Shown one piece after another: positions 1 to 18,769 of a stretch of DNA of 64,000 nucleotides. Source of the DNA: Otis tarda (lineage: Eukaryota; Chordata; Aves; Otidiformes; Otididae); assembly GCA_026413225.1 (NCBI GenBank), contig CM048557.1, positions 60,254,987 to 60,318,986 of the forward strand, in the 5' to 3' direction. The notes beneath the pieces are model-generated. The model did no database searches. It was not told where the DNA came from and saw only the letters and a program-made list of their open reading frames with translations. Both the position numbers and the translations under genes were made by a program. The first letter of the stretch is position 1; each line of letters starts with the position of its first letter.

Positions 1-49
1 CTTCAAGGACTGAGTACATCAGATTCTAATGTGGAAAAACATGTTTTAG

Positions 50-5083
<5,034 letters not shown>

Positions 5084-5204
5084 TGATCACAGCTCCATGA
5101 AGAATGCAACACTAGCTAGGCCTGCTATAAATTTGTTTATAGTGATGTTCGGAATCTGAATGATTAATGTAATAAGTACGTAAGTCTGTTGGTTAAACTA
5201 CATA

Positions 5205-5210
5205 AATAAA
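5205..5210 (+). promoter_or_regulatory. COA8: Likely COA8 poly(A) signal (AATAAA)
   Basis: Canonical AATAAA 122 bases after the COA8 stop, with T-rich sequence following within 60 bases. A second AATAAA at 5525-5530 could serve a longer 3' UTR. Which one is used cannot be told from sequence. Confidence 0.6.
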
Positions 5211-8200
5211 AGTTGCCATTCATCTTAATTTATAACCACTATGTAGATTTCCTTTACCTTTTATTCCAAGAATATTGAAAATATTTCCCAACCAAAATAC
5301 AACTGAGAAGACTATCAAAAGCTGTTTCTCACTTACGTTAAATGGAAGGGATCACAACTGTCACATTTTTACCACAGAGTCATAACTCCTAAATAACATG
5401 TGATTTAGTATGCTGTACCTGAACTCAGGTCAGAGAGTATTTCCACCAAACATACTGGTATATAAAGACAAAAATGCCTCATTTTGCAGCAGTTGTCTGT
5501 CTCGGGCAGTAGCTATTCACAAGTAATAAAACATGGCTGAAGGAATAAGTATAATTTTTGAGTATATATACAATCAATTTAGAATAATCCTCTTTTCAGT
5601 GTGATTATTTCCTATTTTTAATAAAGATTAAATTAAAGTCATTTAATAAATGACTAATGTGATAGGGTCTTCTTAGATAATTTTGTTTTAATGAAAATAA
5701 ATGTGCTCTTCTTGGACATGAGTTTCTCTAACCTGCGTTTGGTAAAGATTTTAGTTGCTGAGCAATAAAACCGATGCATTGCCAGTCACTTAATTTTGGT
5801 AGAAAAGGAAACTGATACTTGATTGTATGGAGGAGAAGATCAGTACTGATAGGCACTGCTTTCTACTGGTTCATTTCTTTCAAAAAATATGCTATTCTCA
5901 CCAGTTTCTCTGAGGCACTCAAAATAACTCACTTGAGGGGGATTTTTTCTGGCCTCAAGGTATGTAACATCAATTGGAAGGAGGTTTGTTTAAATGAAGT
6001 CTTAAAATGTTATGCCTTGTATCTGTAATTTTTAAAAAGTTCAATTTTTCAGAATGTTCTCCCTGTCCATTTGTACAATTAAATGATTTTTTTTTTTTTA
6101 ATACAGGAGCTACTAAGAGGATTCTGTTAAAAAGAATGTATGTTGTCAAATGAAGTGTGTTTTCCTAAAGCTGTGCTGTAGGGAAGGTTCTGCTTTTGGA
6201 AATGTCAGCTCAGTAGCCATTGATCTGTTTTTCTGATTTATTCACAGGCTCTTTCAGCTGGAGCAGAAAGAGCTTTGCCAGTATCAATTGTAATAATTCC
6301 TTTGCAAGATGAAATAAATATTAATCACACTGTTTCATACAATGATGATACCATAATTGGGGCTAAAACGGTCACTGAATTGTGGTTTTAATTGTTGAGT
6401 TATTAGTAAATGAAAACAGTCATTAATAGTGCTTGCAGAGGTTACAGCCAACACTTCTAGGAAAATACCTGTGACTGTTATTTAATGCATCAGTACTGTA
6501 AAAGATTGATATTTATTAAAAAGTTACAAAATGCCATGTTTCTTTAGGAAAATAAATTTTTGAAATAGACCACTGTGAGTATGTAGTGTAATTCTTCAGG
6601 GCTTTACAGTAAATCATATCTTACAGTATATAAGCTTTGACCACAATGCGAGTGCACACTTTAATAAGTGGTTCCAATGTGAAAGAATGATTGGGTAATA
6701 TAAGAAAATATCCCTGAAAGGCAGAGACCAGAACCCCGATGGACTGGTGGTTGATTGCCATATGTTTTGACAGCCTACGCGTAAGATCCCTAAGGTAGTT
6801 TCACATATGCTTTAAGTGGATAGAGGTCAATCAAAAGAAGCATTTTCATCTTCTGAGCTGCCTGCTTTTATTAACACAGACATTTTTTGTGTCTGCCTGT
6901 TAAACCAGATGAGGAAATTGATTCACTACTAGAACTAATCCAAGGGAAAAAAAGTGTTAGATGTTAGTTGAATTAGTCTCATCATGCAGATATAAATGTT
7001 CTACTGTTGGCACAGGGGAAATGGGGTTTGGATTGTGCTTCAGTCAATTTACAGTTAATACTGTTTTCTGAACATGTAATTTTAGTGTTGGTCACCCAAA
7101 AATAATATAATCAGCATCCGATGGATGATGCTAGGACTGTGCTCGGAGCTGCTTGTAGGTAAAGTTCAGGTCTTTGTGGCATTGCTTGCATTAAGACTCT
7201 GTGTGGGGCGCTGGGTCCCTTCATCTGAACTCTATTGAAGGAGTGAGCTTTTTATCTATTAGGAAAGTGTTGAGCTCTGATTTAGAATATCTAATAAAGC
7301 CACTGTGAAAAGATGTTATTAAAAGTAATCCATCTGAAATTTTGAGTTTCATTACTGAAACCACATACATTTACTGAGATAATTACATTTTCTGAACAGC
7401 CAAAAGCTGTATCGTTTTGCCAGTGTTGCATTACTTTAGATATTTTTTCTGGACTCAGAGCAGTTGTGATAACGCCAGCTGCTTTCAGATATTATTGATC
7501 ATAAATCCTTTATACATCAAAGGAAGAATAAGGAGCTGCCACAGACGACTAAAAATAAATTTTGTGTGTATACAAAGGCCTGCTCCAGTAACTGAAGCTA
7601 ATGAAATAGATCAAAGAGTGACTTTTCTGTGCACATTTTCTGAGCACAGGAAGAATACAGGGGACCGTTCTTGTCACTTAGGTATATAGCTAATCCTGTC
7701 AGAAGGAATAGCAGTATTTCATATTTAGTAGTGTCAGCATGTGCCTTTTAAATCTGTCTCATGCACTCAATAAGCGCATAATGAAGCGACAATATTTTGG
7801 TAATATTCAAATAATTTTAGATAGTTTGTATTGACTTGGGTGGTTATGTTCTGATAATGTATGGGTTTTTGTTATTCACTGGATTTCTCTACCAGAGCAT
7901 TAATTTCAATAGAATATGAGAGGAGTAAGAGGAAACCCAAATAAAGGTTGGGTTGATGTGACTGTAGCACCTCTATATATGATTAATAAGGAACTGTATG
8001 TCTTTAAAAAAAAAAAGCATTTCTGAATTTCATTAGGAGTTTTAAAAGTAATGGTAGCAGCTACTGAGAAGGTAGCATCTATGTTTCACTGAATATTTTT
8101 AGGGATAAAATTAAAATCTAGTTCAAAACTCAGATTTGTTATTTAGAAGCTGAGCCTTCCTGGCCCCATTTTCAGGAGACTGTTCTCCTTGCAATTTTTA

Positions 8201-11200
8201 GCTTCCACTACCGCTAAGCAAGATTGGTATCCTACAGGGTAATCAGATTTAGCCAAACAAGAACTTAATTTACATCCTATGCAGAGCCCATGGGCCAGTA
8301 TTTTGCATAAAGACTGGGAGATTGAATTGCTTTCAGGAGAGGATAATATATGCCTGGAACTGTAATATGCATGAATAACATTTTCATATAAAAAATTATA
8401 TCCACTGATTGTTGTAAACTATTTCACAGAATAATAACCCTATAATTGAATATTCGGGTTCATTTCTAAAAAAAAAAAGTAATGGAAACATAAGTTTATT
8501 TATTATGAGTTTATTTCTTAAAAAAGAGTTTATAAGTACATGGAATGTAATAAAATTGAAATATGTACTCATTAATATTAATTATTATAGAAATCACTTC
8601 TCTGTGCCTTGAATTTGCATTCGTTAATGGACTAAGATTTACCCAAGTAATGTGAGATTTAGTTGATTGATATATTCAAATAGCAGATGCTGTGGAAGTG
8701 CAAAAGGAGTACTTTTGGCTAGAAATAGTCAAGGCAAAAAATTACATGATCCCTTTTTTAAGTGTGATCTTACTCAAGAGAAACATTATTTTATAGTACT
8801 ACCCACAGTCAAACTCAGATTTAGAAGCTGTGTAAATGCTCTGAAGACATGGTCCCCGTTTCATACAGCTGCTTGTGTTTTACTGGTTCAAACCAGGTAC
8901 CCATTTAATCGAGTTTCTTACATTTTGCAGGGAAAGGCACAGTAATTCTGCTTTCTGGTGCATGCAGGTTCTCATCCTTAGGGGTGGCCCCAGGTGCGTT
9001 GTGAATGGGGCCCGAGATGGCAGGAGGGAGCAAGAATGGTTGTTTGCATCCCCAGGGACTGCCAGGAGGCAATTAGCACACAGCCTGAGCCGTAGTAGCC
9101 CTGAAGCTACTCTGATGGACCATGACTGGCATGGGTTTCTAGCAGCCCCCATGCCAGTCAGGAATTGCTGGCACTCAGCGGTACTCTGTTCACACCGCTG
9201 CCTCCGAAGAACCCACTGATATGATTCAGCTGCAGAACTGGCTGTGATAACATTCATCGGCTGAGCCAAAACACATTCACAGGCAAAACGCAACTTTCAG
9301 AATCATAAGAAATTTGAGTCACTACACATACCTCATTGTTAAAAAGCTTCCTGTTGACAAATTTTAGCTCCGTCTTTGTAATAAATCCCTGCTGTGGAAA
9401 ATTCTTCATATGATCAGTGTGTAGCATACATTGGCTGTTTTTAAAGGGTTCCAGAAAAGTAACAGATTTTAATTTCTAGAGTGATTTGAATAATTAGAAG
9501 TCTAGATTGGGGCGGGGGGGAAGTGTTTTACAAAACAGATTTTGTAGTCAAGGCTATATTAGAAGACAAAATCCATGAATTGCAAATTTCAGAAGAGATT
9601 GACTGCCTTGATTGCTTTCCAAGTGATTTTATTATTCTAGAATGTCATATAGAAAGTAGATGGTATGACGCAGCATAAATATTCTATAACAAACCAAGTC
9701 AAGACAGTTCTGACCTTAGTAGCTGTAGAAACCATAAATACTTGGGTAGAAAACTCTTATTTTTCCCAAACTGTATGAGTCTGAAAGACAAAATGGAAGC
9801 TAAATTCCAATAAATACGTAAGAAAATGTCTTCTGGATGTACCAATTTTCTTTTCACATTTCCCAAAGTAATATTTCACTTTTAATGTCATGTCTGGAAA
9901 ACCTCCAGTTTCCTCAGGCTTCATGAAAAATTCCACCATGAAAAACAGAACAAAATCCTAAGCTGACATGTGAGTAAATAGCCACAGGTGCTAATTTGTG
10001 TCAAAGGAGAATTCAAGCTTACTTCAAAGAAAAAATCATCTCTGCCACATGATATTATAGAGCAATTTTAGTTCACAAGAGATGCTTAAAATTAATTCGT
10101 TTGCTATGCTCCTCTGCTGGTGCTGCTTTTGCTGTTGAGAAAAGAGGGCTCTATTCAGCGTGACACCTGGAGACTTGCTGGGCATGCTTAACAGCTACGG
10201 CAGTATCGCAGCCAAAATCTGACTGCCACAGGACGGAGTGAAATAGGCTGATGCTGGGAGAATGTGGCTGAAGAGTCGCCACTGGACAGGACATGTTTCC
10301 ATCTTAGGAAGGTTTTTCTCAGGCTTCTGAATCATGTGGATCACACTTTCTCTAAAAGCAGCAAAGCAGGTTATTACTTACTGTCGAGTCAACAATTTAT
10401 GGGTGTTATCTAGCAGCCACTTGGCACTCCATGTTCAATTTCCTATGGGATTAACAATGCCATTTCAACTTTTAGTTCTATTATATGTTTACATGTAAAT
10501 TGGAAAAGCAATGTCACTTATTTTCAATATGAACTTTTGTTTATGGGCACCGCCCAACAGACTTCACAACCAAAAGTTCAAAGAGAAAGAAGGTAAGTGA
10601 AATTAATGAGAATGCCGGTAACACAGCATTCCAGCCTCCTTTGTTTGCAAAACGAGTGGGGTGGGAAATGACAAATGGGTGAACCTTCCTTTAAAGATAT
10701 TTAGAGTGCTTTCTGCATTGGTGCATAATAAACCTGGCAGTAACATGTTTAGGGTTATGAAGTTAATTATAAGGATGTGGGGCACGTTACATTGCTGCTC
10801 ACAATGGAACGATTTACTGAGTATATTTCTGGTCAGTGTCATCCACTGATGAAGGAGGATGCTATTATTCATCAGCGTTCTGTATGAGTCATGACAGTTT
10901 TCAAACATATGGTGATGGTGTACTTTGTGGCCCTTCAGCCCATAATAGCAAGTGTAATGCTGTGTAGGCAGTACATTTCACTTTCATGGCTAATTTATAT
11001 ATATCAGTTGTTCCCAGCTTTCTCCTAGTGTTTATTGAGGGATGTTTCAGTTCCTGTTTACAATTACATTACTTCCACTATGTAGGGTTTGATAAACTAT
11101 GTAAACTTGCACTATATATGTTTTTAAAAAAATGTGAATGTATTTCAGCTTTCTTTAAAACAGTATTTTAAATATTAAGGAATAATTTGATGTTAGAATG

Positions 11201-13985
11201 CAAAGATTCAAAATCTAAAGTTCCACATATGGCACGTTTCAGCAATTCCCCAGAACCTCCCCAGGAGACTGCTGTTAACTGATGTGACAGAGTGAACTGC
11301 TCTGTGTAATCAAAACACCTAAAGCCATCCAGGTATTTTAGGTGATGCTGGTTTTTTAGAGAACCATGGTGGCACTGATTTTTACCTTGAAATAAATTAC
11401 TACAAGCTCTACCTTCTGTGAATTGTACTGTGCCCAGCTGGCCACCAAGTCAAAGGCCAAGGAGTCCTGCTTTACATTCCTGTCTTCAATTATTTCTCCT
11501 CTGAAGCAAAATTGCAGCCTCAGAATATCTGTGATGATCTATATATTGATGAGGTAACTGCCTTCTTAGCCAGTTTCTGCATAAATTACAGCTTACCTAA
11601 ATTGAGTCTAGCCTTTTTGGCACAAGGAAAACCTTCAGAACATGATGTGATGCAGCAGTATCTGCTGAATTTGACAAATTAATAGCATCCCCTCACTGTT
11701 TTTTTTTTTACATACTGATCTCTAAAACACCGATACACGGATGTATGAGGAATTCCTTTCTTCAGAAATAGACACTTACAGGGCTAGTTTCGAAGGCCTC
11801 CCTTCACACGCCCTAGTACAGGGGGTATACTCAGTGTGGTTGGGCCGGGTTACAGATGGACCCCATGGAGGTCCTGGGCAGAACTATCACATGGAAGGCG
11901 GGTGCTTGTGGTTTTCTAAATCATGCAGGGAGCAGGGAATAGTATAGGATTGGGAAGGCACAAAGATGATGTAAAACCATTCTCTCAACCCCTTCTCATC
12001 TGGGGTATCAGACTCTGTTCCAGAGCTTTCAGAGACTGTCCATACATTGAGTTCTTCAAGACTATTTGCTCTCAATTAACTGACAGACAAGCCTGTAGAG
12101 ATCAAACACATCATCCATCCTGTAGGCGTAAATTATGCAACCATCTCAGTAATGGTTTAAGTCTAAAGCTTGATAGCAGCAATGTATGTATCTTGTTTTC
12201 TTCTGTGTCATTGTGAAGATGGCATGTCTTTGAACGTAATACTTTTCTATGGATATATCTGTGAACTGGCAAGAAAATGTTTCATTAAAGCAGATAAAAA
12301 AAGAAAAAATTACAACAGAAAAGATAGAAACATCTGAATGATACAACATCTGAAACTGAAGCAAAAACTTCACAGTACATACTGGGGAGCAAGGAGAAAG
12401 AATTCATATCCAAACCCTGGGAATAAGATCATCTCTCCTTATCCTGCATCTGCTCTATTTCCCGGGAGATGGGATGAGGAACAAAACACCAAGCACAGGC
12501 AGTTCTGTTTCCTATTGATTTCTAGAGTGACTCTGCCCTTCCCAGCCCCATGTACTGTATACCATCCACCTAGCCACAGGCATCTTCACAGAAGCCATTT
12601 TCTGTATGACATAATTGGTCATTGGCACAGAAACTACAGAAACAGTTGTCACACAGCAGAAACATTTCCATTTCCCTTTCCCTCAGGGCAAAGTGTATTA
12701 CCATGAACTCTCCAGTCCAGTGCAGCTGAGTACTGCCTTGGTTTGAATACCTGAATCTCCTAACCAAGGCAGACTCTAACAATGAAAAGTGAATATAAAA
12801 TGGCCTCCCATAAAAAATAAGGCATTCCAAGCAACCTTGGATGCCAAGTGAATTTGGTATAATTCCATATAGAGTATTAGTTGAGGTGGAGGGAAAGGCA
12901 TTTAACAGAAGAACAGGAAGGGGGATAAGGGTTTGGCAATCACTGAGGCATGTGCAGAAAAGGAATACATCACGGGAGGTTACTGATAAATCAGACTTAG
13001 GGACAATCTTTTTCAATTGTGACCATGGCACAAACAATTGCAGCACATTAGGCTCAAGAAAGATGGAGCAAATGGGAGCAGAGAAGGGCAAGCTGAATAA
13101 TCGGGGAGATGTGGAATCTCTCTTAAGGAGATTAAGAGTTCAGTTTGCTTAGCCAAGCAAATTGATGGTCAGAGGGTAGAGAGGAGTGCAGAATCTCCTA
13201 GGCAGGTGAGTGGAGGAAGGACCAGCTAAGAGGGTTACTCAAGGAAGAATCCTCTTATCTACAAGAATTTAATCAAATATATAAAAGAGAAGTGTTACAT
13301 TTGAAGACTTCCTTAGAAATGCAAACACATAGAGAAATTGAGCCAATGACTAGCAAGGGAAAAGAGCTAGAAAGAAACGACACCATTTGGCACGCTATCT
13401 GTATGCATATATTACCCTTGAGACTGAGCGCTGGAGGAGTGAGGTTCTTGGGCAGGAAGGGGAAGATGCCAGCTTGGTTTTCTGTAGAGTTTGATAATTA
13501 CATTTAGAAAAATAAAGAGATGAGGTGGCTATCTGCAATGCCTGTTAGACTTTTGAGACTTAGTTCTCTTTTATCAGTAGGTGCAAATTTCTACTTGGAA
13601 AAGGTCAAATAGAGTATATACTGGCATTAGCATTTCTTGTGATTAGCATATGCATGAGCTTTAATAAAAGGCAGCACTGGAAAAATCACAATTTCCTTCT
13701 TTTATAAATGTATGTAAGAATCTTAGTGAGAATAAAGAGAATACATCTTCCATATCTCCATGAGAAAGCACCAGTTTCCCTGGTGCTGAGACAAGTTTAT
13801 GTCCCAGTCTTTGCCTCTGCCTAATGTTGGCTGGAAAAAGGAAGGCCTTTCTTACATTTTCAAAGATTCACTTCTCAAAAAAAAGAAAAATCTCCTACTG
13901 GTTAATGAAATCCCAGAGGTACACTGATGTGTGACTGAAATTAAAATCACAGCCCTCATAGGTTTGGTTTTTGTTTTTTTTTTAG
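5211..13985. other. Intergenic region between COA8 and the orphan exon
   Basis: About 8.8 kb, AT-rich, with no recognisable gene. It includes a GC-richer block at about 8940-9290 with a perfect inverted repeat, a good donor (GTAAGT) at 10593 that could close a tiny exon, and a stretch at 12340-13150 with open frames on both strands but no recognisable protein. No known repeat family was identified in it by eye. Confidence 0.6.
9123..9160. repeat. Perfect 13-bp inverted repeat, 12-base loop
   Basis: Arms TGACTGGCATGGG (9123-9135) and CCCATGCCAGTCA (9148-9160) are exact reverse complements, separated by 12 bases. The arms are about 62% G+C, well above the surrounding sequence. It sits inside a GC-richer block between genes. 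Function unknown; it could be a structured RNA element or part of an unrecognised old repeat. Confidence 0.8.
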
Positions 13986-14231
13986 GGAAAAAGCACTCTT
14001 CATAATAAAGCTCTGGAGAATTTAATGAGGAGAAGGTATCTTAAAAGTCTCCTTCGCCATGGAAAAAACCCTGCAATCACTACCAAGATTATCAAGCAGA
14101 GAGTCTCACCTAATCTAATTGCAAGTAATCGGGTGGCAAAGCCTGATGAGTTAGCAAATCTCCATAAAGGAATGCTGACAAGCTGTATCGGCAGCAAACA
14201 GCTGGTGTTCAAAGAAAGGGAAGGGGATAAG
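13986..14231 (+). CDS. Orphan candidate coding exon, product not recognised
   Basis: The segment starts after a long T tract ending TTTTTTTTAG (13984-13985) and ends at AAG followed by GTAAGT (14232). It is exactly 82 codons, phase 0 at both ends, and open throughout. The peptide is basic: it starts GKSTLHNKALENLM, then RRRYLKSLLRHGK, a middle KIIKQRVSPNLIASNRV, and ends KQLVFKEREGDK. I do not recognise a family. Its phase does not fit COA8 introns. Splicing it to KLC1 exon 2 would read AAG AAT GTA TGA, a stop, so it is not an N-terminal extension of KLC1. It may be an internal exon of a separate small gene, a lncRNA exon, or chance. Both splice signals and the full-length open frame favour a real exon; coding status is uncertain. 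Confidence 0.4.
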
Positions 14232-17200
14232 GTAAGTAGTAATAAAGCAGGCACTTAGAAATCAGTAGAGGTGGTCCTTCTGTTTTCTGCTTTTAGCTGT
14301 GTTCCTGGGTTTGAACACAGACTTTGAACACAAAGTTTTTGTTGTGTTTGTGGAATCAACTTTTTTCTTATCAATATCAAGCTGTATCCCAATAGAAAGG
14401 TAAAGAAGGGGAGCACAGGCATAGCTGAGAAGTAAAGATATGGGAGAGAAGAATGAAGTACTGTATCTCACACTGAATGTTCTTACTCTAGTAGTGGCCA
14501 AGATTGTTATATTCCACCAACAGCGTGGGTTTTTTTATTTCCTCTGAAGGATTTAATACACTTCTGCAATGGTTCAGTGACTGATGCAGGTGAATACAGA
14601 AATAAATGTAACTTCTGGTGACTCATACGCAGTGATTAACAATTCTCATAACCTTGAATGACCAACTGAAACCCCAAGAGAGAATAAACTCACTGAAAAA
14701 TGAGAGTACAGAGGAAGGAAAGGAGGAGCGCAAATGGAACACTATCTTTCTTCATTGTATAAGCACTAAAAGTCATGCAGAGTGAATATGGAGAAGACAC
14801 TCTTTCCAAGCTTGAAAGGTGCTGGTAGTTAACTGTCAGCTGACTACAGAACATGGAAGCAAGTATGGAAGTAGGTTGCTTCATCTTTCAATGAAATTAG
14901 AGATACGGCAGGAGGAAAGAAAGAACAGAAGTTGCTGGTTGAGGGGAGTAAGCGCGTACTGGCGTGAGCATTCCCTTGTAGAGGTGGGAATGGTGGGAAC
15001 TCCTTGAATGCAGAGAGTGGAGATCCAAGTCTAATTATCGTCATGCAACCTGTTAACCTGTTGGGAATTTTGATGCTTAAAAGTAGCATCTCGGAAAATA
15101 CTGACAGCGTCTGTAAATTTGTATAGCATAGAGTATTACAGTTTGTCAAAGGGTGCAATTCTTAGCTTCTTCATTACTACTTTGAAGATGACAGTGGAAA
15201 TTTGGATATATAAATATAGCCGTGTTGCTGAAATTGTCTAGTATTTTTCTCTATGTTCACATTAATATTGACATGTACATTCTCTGATAGTTTCTAGCTT
15301 TCAAGTGGTTACTTTAAATGTATCACCTGAGGTTTAAAAGTCTGATTTTCATAATAGAGCTGTTTTAAAGCTAATTGAATGAGCTTCTTAAAATGTTACA
15401 GTATCTTTTGGGCTTTAACAATAGCACTGCTCTGTAATAGCTGGGAGATAAAAAGAATTCTGGTGAGCAAAATGCTAATGTCCACAGCAAGCATCCTGCT
15501 CTGTTTTAAAAAAGTAAGATAAATTAACTAATGAAATGGCCTGTTAAGAGTTGAATTAACACTGCATGCTTTATTTCCTCGATATTTCTCTGTGGATAGA
15601 ATCCGGCAGGGAAAAGCACGCTGATTTTCATTTGTTACAGCTTTCTAGCCTTGTGACTCTGAAAAAGGGAATTCACTTGCATGTAAATAAAGCTGATTGA
15701 CATGGGAAGCAGGCTCATGATCAGTGTTTATTTTACTTAGTACTTTAATGCCATGCCCACCAGTGGGTTCTCCACGGTATGTTCAGGCACCTTGTCTATG
15801 ACAACGAGTCACGTCACACAAAATCCAGTCCTTGTACTCCAAAGTGCCTGAACTCCCTGATAACTACACAGCTCTGCATGCAGGAATTACACATATGCAC
15901 AAAGGAGTTGGGCTAAAATTGTGTCTGGGACTGCGTACTTGATACTTTTGACTCTGGAGCACTGATTTTTATGTTTCCTCTTTTCCATAAAGAATATTCT
16001 TGTAGGAAATACAAACTAAAAGCATATGCAACTGTCAAGTGATTGTGATGAAAAGCCAGACAGGTTGCTGAATCTGGCCTTTCAATATTTATTACTGCTA
16101 GGATGCTTTTAAAGAGCACTTTAGCAGCAGCTGAAGTGCTTTATTGAAGTCCATATTTATAAAATGAAATAATAGATTTTATAGACTGTAGGATTAGATT
16201 TAAAAAGCTTTTTTTCTCTTTCGGAAGAAAGACCCTCTAAGCCAGGATAACAGTAATTTTTGAATAACAATGGTCAAATAAAATGACCCATACTTCTTAA
16301 ATGAAGTGAACCTCAATTTCTTTATAGAGGCTTGCTCTATTTGTGGATGTCAGTTACACCGAATCCTAGTTTGCTGCATGTATTTCTCACACTGTTGCAC
16401 CTCAAAACATAAGAGCTTTGTGCTGCATTAGTTGAACTGTTTGCTTTTTTCTCTCCCACTATTAATTAAAAACCTCCCTCTCTCTTCTGGGAGAGGAGGG
16501 AAATGGATATATTTGGAATAAAGAATCCATCATTGTAAATAATGTGTTTGAGGGTTTTGTTTTAATATCCACTCAGATGTCTGCAGAAAACCACAGTGAC
16601 CTTGTTGGTGGAAGATGAAGAATATTCTAGAGACAGTGTGTCTAGATCACTTCATCCTGCAGGTCACAACTAGTTCCCTAAGAGAAGAGGGAAATGTGGG
16701 TAGTAAATAGTTTTTACTGCTAGATGAACTTGGATAATTCTTATGTAGATGGGACAGGAAAAACAAGATCCAAATGGAGAGGAACTCTTAGGATATTTCA
16801 AGTGAGGCAGAAGCCTGAGGAAGAAGCACGCTCAGCAAGTCTCTTCTGTGTCTATCTTCTTTGCCATAAACAGAAGGGAGTAATACTGCACTTCAGTTGC
16901 ATTGAGCTAATCAACCTTTCTGCAGGAGGGAGCGTACAGTGTGCGCTGCTTATGTGGCAAATTGCCAGCATGCACACACTTGATTAGCCAGTGCATTATG
17001 AATCAGGGTCATAGCTGGAGTAGTTGCTTTGTTCAGAGATGCTCAAATCCCTTGGGTAAGCAGCTAATTGCAGGAAATCTTTTAAAGCAAATGTGTGATA
17101 GGAAGAAAGCAATGAATATTGTTTATTCAAAGGACAGGAGTGGTTCCTTTGAATCAGTTCTCTTGCATAATTATGTAATTAGGGCATGTTCTATTTTTAA

Positions 17201-18769
17201 TTAAATCTCTTGCATATTCATGAAAATTCTCTGAACCTGTGGACCGATTGGCATGACTCTTGCTTTTAAAATGCAGTTTGTATAAAGGAATGCCCTTCAA
17301 TCTCTTTTTTTCCTTTCATATTACTGTACAAACATACATTTCACATTATTATACATTGTTAGCCTGCATCACCTGTCAAAACTAGCATATGATGATAAAC
17401 CATTAATACAAAATTGCCAAATAAGTGTTTTAAATGGAGATGAAGCATACAAGAAGCTGCTGCTCTGAAATACTACTATCACAATTGCTTTTTGTTGAAC
17501 AGCTTGACCTGTGTAAGATCTCAATCGGTGATACTCAGAAAGTATACTTCAGTTCCCTCAGCTTTTCAAATCCAGCAGTGACTCTCTGTACTCGCAGTCT
17601 GTAAACAATCCATGTTCCCCTAACTTTGTTTTGTTTCTTGTGGGCTTCTGTAACTCTTCCTGTTCTTCTGCCTCTTTAACAACAGCATTGGCTTTGATTC
17701 CTCTTCCTTCTTCCTGGCTCTTCTTAGGAGCCTTGCCTGACTCTTTCTCACATCTGCCACTTTGTAGACTTGCTCTGTGTTGTATGTGGGAGCAAAGAGA
17801 TGTAAGCTCTGCTTTCCTTGTGTATTTTGGATATTACCATTTAGATGAGGCTGCACATTTTTATTTACTGCCATATGTTTCCATCAGCTTATGATTCATA
17901 CCCTGTATTTACTGCAGGAGTTACACAGGCAGTCAGACTTGATGATCGTTGTAGGTCCCTTCCAACTGAACTATTCTGTTCTGTTTTATATGGAGCTCAG
18001 AAGATAATGCACCACATTCTGCCCAGATATTAATAATTCTTTCATAAATTAGGCTGTCACTGTTCCCTGACGATTTCCAGTATACATTTTGCTGCTTTGC
18101 TATATTTAACTGTTTTTTTTTTTTTTCATTTCAGACCCCAATTCTTTCCCTCTTTCATTTCTGGGCTTAACTTCTACCTAGGGGAACGTAAAGCAACATG
18201 AAAAAAATACTGTGACCATTCCTTCCTTTCTAGCGAGAGCAGGAATGAAATTGAGAGCTGCAAATAAATAGTTATTGTGACAAGTGCCACCAAGTTCTAA
18301 CAGAAATCTTACTTCTATATGTAAACCTGTAGAAAAGTAGAGATCATTCACTGAAGTTCAATGTGGAATAAAACCAAGGGTGTTGAAATGTATTACCGCC
18401 ACATAATTAGTCCTAAGGGGAGACCCAGCCTTCACCACAGAATTTGTACTTTAGCCTCATGTAACCTGCACTGCGAGATGGCTGCATGCTGTAAGGCCCT
18501 TCACGTGCATTTGCCCCAGAGGTGGTCAACTGAGAAGGCAGCATCACCTTTACAAGTCCTACTGCCAGACTGCTTCACAGAAGCGAAACCCTAAACTTCC
18601 TTCCAGGCCACTCAGGCCAACCAACACGGAAAGCACCCACGGTGGTACCCCACCCTGGAGCACCTCGCTATCACCAGAGGAAATGGCAGGTTTCGCCCTC
18701 CCCTGACGCACACTTCGGGCAGACAAGGCCTCAGCGAGGTTTAGCACGGCCTCCCCCACCCTCGGGGAT
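14232..18769. other. Intergenic region up to the KLC1 CpG island
   Basis: About 4.5 kb with no recognised gene. A pyrimidine-rich AG at about 17700-17728 resembles an acceptor but no convincing exon follows. A CR1 3' remnant lies at about 17932-17982. G+C rises from about 18400 toward the island. Confidence 0.55.
17932..17982 (+). mobile_element. CR1-type LINE 3' terminal remnant
   Basis: About 50 bases in sense orientation: GACTTGATGATCGTTGTAGG, TCCCTTCCAACTGAACTATTC, then a TCTGTTCTG tail resembling the CR1 8-base terminal repeat. Only the very 3' end survives. Confidence 0.85.

Noticed and set aside
12570-13091. 173-codon minus-strand frame, with a 103-codon plus-strand frame overlapping.
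   Set aside because: No family recognised, no splice or promoter support, cysteine- and phenylalanine-rich random-looking composition. Kept only as an unexplained stretch.
15592-15655. Short GKSTL-containing frame after a pyrimidine-rich AG.
   Set aside because: Looks like a P-loop fragment by chance; the frame closes within about 20 codons and there is no glycine-rich loop context or donor.
17620-17874. 84-codon minus-strand basic frame (RKSQARLLRRARKKEEE).
   Set aside because: Low-complexity complement of a pyrimidine-rich tract; no splice sites or family.
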